From the NCBI GenBank assembly GCA_963779095.1, contig CAVZWU010000011.1, forward strand, positions 248,001-312,000: a stretch of 64,000 nucleotides of DNA, in the 5' to 3' direction. Position 1 is the first letter of the stretch, and every line of letters begins with the position of its first letter. Shown piece by piece: positions 60,972-64,000 of the stretch. The position numbers were made by a program, and so were the translations under genes. The notes below the pieces were generated by a model. The model was not told the DNA's origin. It searched no databases and saw only the letters and a program-made list of their open reading frames with translations. The stretch comes from Roseiarcus sp963779095 (lineage in GTDB: Bacteria; Pseudomonadota; Alphaproteobacteria; Rhizobiales; Beijerinckiaceae).

Positions 60972-61403
60972 ATGACAGTTGCCCGCATTCTTAACGACAA
61001 GGGGCGCGACGTTTTCACCACTCAGCCGCATCGCACCCTAAAGGAAGTCGTGGAGCTGCTCGCCGAGAAAGGCGTGGGAGCGGTGGTCGTTTCGGACGCC
61101 TCGCACAGTGTTCTGGGCATTCTTTCGGAGCGCGACGTAGTGCGCGTCATCGCCAGGCATGGCGCAGCCGCGCTCGAGGATCCCGTATCGCGCCACATGA
61201 CGCCGAAGGTCATCACGGTCACGGTCGACGACACGATCGATCACGTCATGCAGACGATGACGACGGGGCGCTTTCGCCATGTTCCGGTGGTCGACGGCGG
61301 CCGCCTGATCGGCATCATCTCGATTGGAGATGTGGTCAAGCGCCACGTCAACGCGCTCGACAGCGAGCGGCAGGCTTTGCGCGAATATATCGCGACCGCC
61401 TGA
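60972..61403 (+). CDS. Two-CBS-domain protein
   Basis: A 143-residue protein made only of a CBS pair (residues about 8-65 and 75-135): LAEKGVGAVVVSD, VLGILSERDVVRVIARHG, PVSRHMTPKVITVTVDDTID and RFRHVPVVDGGRLIGIISIG. Stand-alone CBS pairs bind adenosine nucleotides and act as regulators. GGGGAGAGAGGG precedes the ATG. The partner is not evident. Confidence 0.9.
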   Translation: MTVARILNDKGRDVFTTQPHRTLKEVVELLAEKGVGAVVVSDASHSVLGILSERDVVRVIARHGAAALEDPVSRHMTPKVITVTVDDTIDHVMQTMTTGRFRHVPVVDGGRLIGIISIGDVVKRHVNALDSERQALREYIATA

Positions 61404-61481
61404 GCCGATCGGGCGCGGAGTCAGAGCGGGCCGCGAAGAAGTGTAAGCCGGTTTTTCCCGAAAGGCGGGTCGAACCACGAC

Positions 61482-61574
61482 CGTCATTGCGAGCGAAGCG
61501 AAGCAATCCAGAAGTCATTGGGCGCCTTACGGCCCCTCTGGATCGCCGCGTCGCTTCGCTTCCTCGCGATGACG
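61482..61574. repeat. Dispersed REP-like palindrome
   Basis: CGTCATTGCGAGCGAAGCGA, then AGCAATCCAGA (from 61482), and CTCTGGATCGCCGCGTCGCT, then TCGCGATGACG (to 61574), form long imperfect inverted arms. This palindrome type is dispersed in many Hyphomicrobiales genomes. It separates the convergent CBS and patatin genes. Confidence 0.75.
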
Positions 61575-61597
61575 ATTCCATTCAAAGGCAACCTGCT

Positions 61598-62599
61598 TTA
61601 AGCCCCGGCCGCGTCGAGCCGCGCCGGCTCGATATGTTCCTGGATTTCGGCCGCCGCCTTGCGGACCGCCTCCCGCCCGAGCGCGATCAATTCGTCGGCG
61701 CGATGGAACTCGAACATCCCGATGTCGCCGACCTTGAGCTGCACCAGCGCGTCGGGCGGGTCGCCGGCCAGCCGCGAGCGCATGATGCGGTCCTGGAGAA
61801 TGTCGAACGCGCTGACCATCGAGGTCATGAGGCCCGGCGCGGCGGTCTCGCCGTTGAGCCGGGTCGAGCCGCCGCGCCACCATCGCGCGATCATGCCGCT
61901 GCTGTCGGGCGCCGCCCCCTCGGCCGCGGGCGCGGGCTCGGGGCGGCCGAACGGGTCCTGAATGACGGCGCCGCGGCCGAAGCGGTCGCTCGAAATGTTG
62001 AGCGCGATGACGCGCTCGGCGCCGAGCGCGCGCGCGACGCTGACCGGGACCGGATTGACGATTGCGCCGTCGAACAGCCAGCGGCCGTCGAGCTTCACCG
62101 GCTCGAACACGCCAGGCAGGGCATAGGAGGCCCGAATCGCGTCGACCAGCAGCCCCCGCCGGAGCCAGATCTCGTGGCCGCCGCCGATCTCGGTCGCGAC
62201 GGCGGCAAACCGGACCGGCAAATCCTCGATGCGAAGCTCGCCAAGTCCGGCCTCGAGCCTCGTGCGGAGCCGCTGGCCCCCGATCAGGCCGCTGCCGGTA
62301 AACGAGAAATCAAGCAGGCCGAATACCCGTCGCCTGGTCAAGGAGCGGGCGAAGGTCTCCAGCATTTCGAGCCGGCCGGCCGCATAACAGCCGCCGACCA
62401 GGGTGCCGATCGACGAGCCGACCACGACATCCAGCCGCAAGCCCATCGCATCGAGTTCGCGCAGCGCGCCGATGTGGGCCCACCCGCGCGCAGCGCCCGC
62501 TCCGAGCACGATTCCGACCTTCGGCCGGCGGGACCGTCCGCCCCCAGCCCCAGGCGAGGGGTCAATATCGATTCTGCGATAGGCCGCCCTGAACATCAT
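61598..62599 (-). CDS. Patatin-like phospholipase (RssA-like)
   Basis: A 333-residue patatin-family hydrolase with a Ser-Asp dyad: oxyanion loop VLGAGAARGWAHIG, nucleophile GSSIGTLVGG, and Asp in FDGAIVNPVPV. No signal peptide, so probably a cytosolic or peripheral membrane lipase. The C-terminal third has a low-complexity Pro/Ala/Glu region. Convergent with the CBS gene and upstream of nothing on its strand; hisI lies 142 bp behind it. Confidence 0.87.
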   Translation of the reverse strand: MMFRAAYRRIDIDPSPGAGGGRSRRPKVGIVLGAGAARGWAHIGALRELDAMGLRLDVVVGSSIGTLVGGCYAAGRLEMLETFARSLTRRRVFGLLDFSFTGSGLIGGQRLRTRLEAGLGELRIEDLPVRFAAVATEIGGGHEIWLRRGLLVDAIRASYALPGVFEPVKLDGRWLFDGAIVNPVPVSVARALGAERVIALNISSDRFGRGAVIQDPFGRPEPAPAAEGAAPDSSGMIARWWRGGSTRLNGETAAPGLMTSMVSAFDILQDRIMRSRLAGDPPDALVQLKVGDIGMFEFHRADELIALGREAVRKAAAEIQEHIEPARLDAAGA

Positions 62600-62741
62600 C
62601 GAACTCGTCTGAATATCCTCGAAGCCCGCGTTCCCCCAGGAAATTTAAACTTGCGCGCAACAAATCGCCAGAGAATTAACGTAACATGGTTGCGATCGGA
62701 CGGTCCCGCCACAGCGCCGGACAAATTGTCTCGCCCGGCCA

Positions 62742-63179
62742 TCATCCGCTTGGCGTCGACGGTTCGATGAAGGCGAGCCGGGCCGCGTCGCCGTCCGTCT
62801 CGACCCGACGATAGAAGCACGACCGCCGGCCGGTATGGCAGGCCCCGCCGTCGCCGGCGACGGTGACGAAAGCCAGAAAGGCGTCCTGGTCGCAGTCGAC
62901 CCGCATTTCGACCAGTGTCTGGGTCTGGCCCGAGGTGTCGCCCTTGCGCCACAGCGCCCCGCGCGAGCGCGACCAGTAATGGACAGTTCCGGTGGCCAGC
63001 GTCGCCTGCAAAGCGGCCTCGTTCATATGCGCCACCATCAGCACATCGCCGCGCGCCGCATCGATCGTAACGCAAGTGGCGAGCCCGTCGGCGCCGAATT
63101 TCGGATTAAACGCGCGGCCCTCCTCCCGGTTGCTCGCCGCGTCTGGGGCGACTTTTGATCTGGCGCTCTCGTCGTTCAT
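62742..63179 (-). CDS. hisI: Phosphoribosyl-AMP cyclohydrolase
   Basis: A 145-residue HisI, which opens the adenine ring of PR-AMP in histidine synthesis. Conserved HYWSRSRGALWRKGDTSGQT, metal site VDCDQDAFL, and CHTGRRSCFYR with zinc-binding cysteines. It is stand-alone (no HisE fusion), as usual in alphaproteobacteria. Expressed singly, divergent from the scaffold gene at 63288. Confidence 0.94.
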   Translation of the reverse strand: MNDESARSKVAPDAASNREEGRAFNPKFGADGLATCVTIDAARGDVLMVAHMNEAALQATLATGTVHYWSRSRGALWRKGDTSGQTQTLVEMRVDCDQDAFLAFVTVAGDGGACHTGRRSCFYRRVETDGDAARLAFIEPSTPSG

Positions 63180-63287
63180 GCCCGTCTCTTGCCCGTCTCT
63201 CGTCGCGCGCAGCTTTGCGCCGGTCCTCTCCTAAGCCCTCGATTTCGGCTTTCTCGCGACCTATATAGGGGGCGTTGAAGGGCGACG

Positions 63288-63746
63288 ATGATCAGCGAGA
63301 TCTATAATCAGCGGATCCTTGAGCTTGCGGGCAACATTCCGCGGCTCGGGAGGCTCCCGAACCCGGACGCAAGCGCGAAAGCCCACTCGCGGCTATGCGG
63401 ATCGACCGTCGTGGTGGATCTGCGCGTCAAGGACGGACGGGTGGTCGATTTTGCTCATGACGTGAAGGCGTGCGCGCTGGGACAGGCGTCATCGTCGTTG
63501 ATGGCTCGTCATGTCATTGGCGCAACCGCGGAGGAGCTCAACGACCTGCGCGACCGCATGACCCGGATGCTGAAGGCCAATGGTCCTCCGCCGGAAGGCA
63601 AATGGGCCGAATTCGCCGTGCTCGTGCCGGTGCGCGACTATAAGGCCCGCCACGCCTCCACGCTTCTGACCTTCGATGCGGTCGCCGACGCGTTGGCCCA
63701 GATCGCCGCGCGCGAGACGGCTTCCGAGGCCGCGCCTGCGCCATGA
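63288..63746 (+). CDS. IscU/NifU-like iron-sulfur scaffold protein
   Basis: A 152-residue protein of the IscU-like scaffold family: YNQRILELAGNIPRLGRL, cysteine in HSRLCGST, and the second cysteine in KACALGQASSSLM; the third canonical cysteine is not evident, replaced by histidine in KARHASTLL. Such divergent members occur next to yidD in alphaproteobacteria. Its stop overlaps yidD (ATGA). Confidence 0.83.
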   Translation: MISEIYNQRILELAGNIPRLGRLPNPDASAKAHSRLCGSTVVVDLRVKDGRVVDFAHDVKACALGQASSSLMARHVIGATAEELNDLRDRMTRMLKANGPPPEGKWAEFAVLVPVRDYKARHASTLLTFDAVADALAQIAARETASEAAPAP

Positions 63747-64000
63747 GCGCTCTCGTTTTCACGCCGCGCCGCGCCGCCCACGCGCTGATCCGCTTCTACC
63801 AGCTCACGCTGTCGAGCCTCGCTGGCGGGCAATGCCGGTACTTGCCGAGCTGTTCGGCTTATGCGGACGAAGCGATCGCGCGCCATGGCCTGTGGGCGGG
63901 GTCGTGGATGGGCGCGGCGCGCCTGTGCCGCTGTCACCCGTGGGGCGGCTCCGGCTATGATCCGCCGCCCGACCGCCTTCCCTTGCAGGCGTCGTGGGCG
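63743..64000 (+). CDS. yidD: Membrane protein insertion efficiency factor YidD (3' end cut)
   Basis: 86 residues are visible before the window ends. The N-terminus is amphipathic (ALIRFYQLTLSSLAGG), followed by the conserved cysteines CRYLPSCSAYADEAI and the LCRCHPWGGSGYDPPP motif of YidD, which assists YidC-mediated membrane insertion. ATG 63743 overlaps the preceding stop. Confidence 0.93.
   Translation, partial: MSALVFTPRRAAHALIRFYQLTLSSLAGGQCRYLPSCSAYADEAIARHGLWAGSWMGAARLCRCHPWGGSGYDPPPDRLPLQASWA

Noticed and set aside
63288..63746. Canonical IscU
   Set aside because: The third cysteine of IscU is not evident and no isc/suf genes adjoin it, so only a divergent IscU-like label is justified.

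Overview
The window is about 64 kb of high-GC, densely packed DNA from an alphaproteobacterium, most likely of the order Hyphomicrobiales (Rhizobiales). The evidence is a GcrA cell-cycle regulator with CcrM-type GANTC sites upstream, a rhizobial-type rhamnose locus, a soluble fds formate dehydrogenase, an argD-argF-hslO cluster, and dispersed palindromes of a kind common in rhizobia. The genus cannot be assigned from the sequence alone. No rRNA genes, CRISPR array or prophage were seen.

Layout. 1-1.2 kb: truncated MFS transporter. 1.2-3.1 kb: an IS66-family element inserted in a non-coding repeat. 3.2-13.9 kb: L-rhamnose catabolism, rhaRTPQSK on the minus strand and rhaDI divergent. 14-17.2 kb: small regulators (MarR-GNAT fusion, broken DUF1127 gene, LysR). 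17.2-26.2 kb: FUSC transporter and the fdsGBA-fdhD-fdsD formate dehydrogenase operon behind a LysR regulator. 26.4-28.7 kb: SCO1, an SDHAF4-like protein and a flavin oxidoreductase. 29.4-31.3 kb: second copy of repeat plus IS, with the IS inverted. 31.6-33.5 kb: Tat-exported oxalate decarboxylase, TusA-like protein, tRNA-Ser(CGA). 33.6-37.5 kb: an acyl-CoA dehydrogenase/phosphotransferase pair divergent from a tetR/haloalkane dehalogenase pair around one long palindrome. 37.6-46.6 kb: myo-inositol catabolism (iolB, E, D, C, an SDR, G), interrupted by brnTA and higBA toxin-antitoxin modules. 46.6-50.7 kb: YbhN-type membrane protein, PhoR-like kinase, decayed adenylate cyclase. 50.8-55.8 kb: gcrA divergent from argD-argF-hslO-ispA. 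56-59.9 kb: Lrp regulator with a PLP lyase, a response regulator with a PepSY protein, a trypsin-like protease. 60.1-64 kb: SDR, CBS protein, patatin, hisI, an IscU-like scaffold and yidD (cut by the window end).

How the genes work together. Rhamnose is imported by RhaSTPQ and processed by RhaI, RhaK and RhaD; inositol is processed by IolG, E, D, B and C. Oxalate decarboxylase would give formate, and the Fds complex would oxidise formate to CO2 with NADH formation. Most operons are translationally coupled by 4-bp ATGA/GTGA/TTGA overlaps.

Quality caveat. At least 19 apparent single-base frameshifts affect ten genes, and one further gene carries a nonsense codon. Several of these genes are otherwise perfectly conserved. 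Indel errors in the assembly are therefore a serious alternative to real gene decay, except perhaps in rhaD and the adenylate cyclase, where the lesions are clustered.
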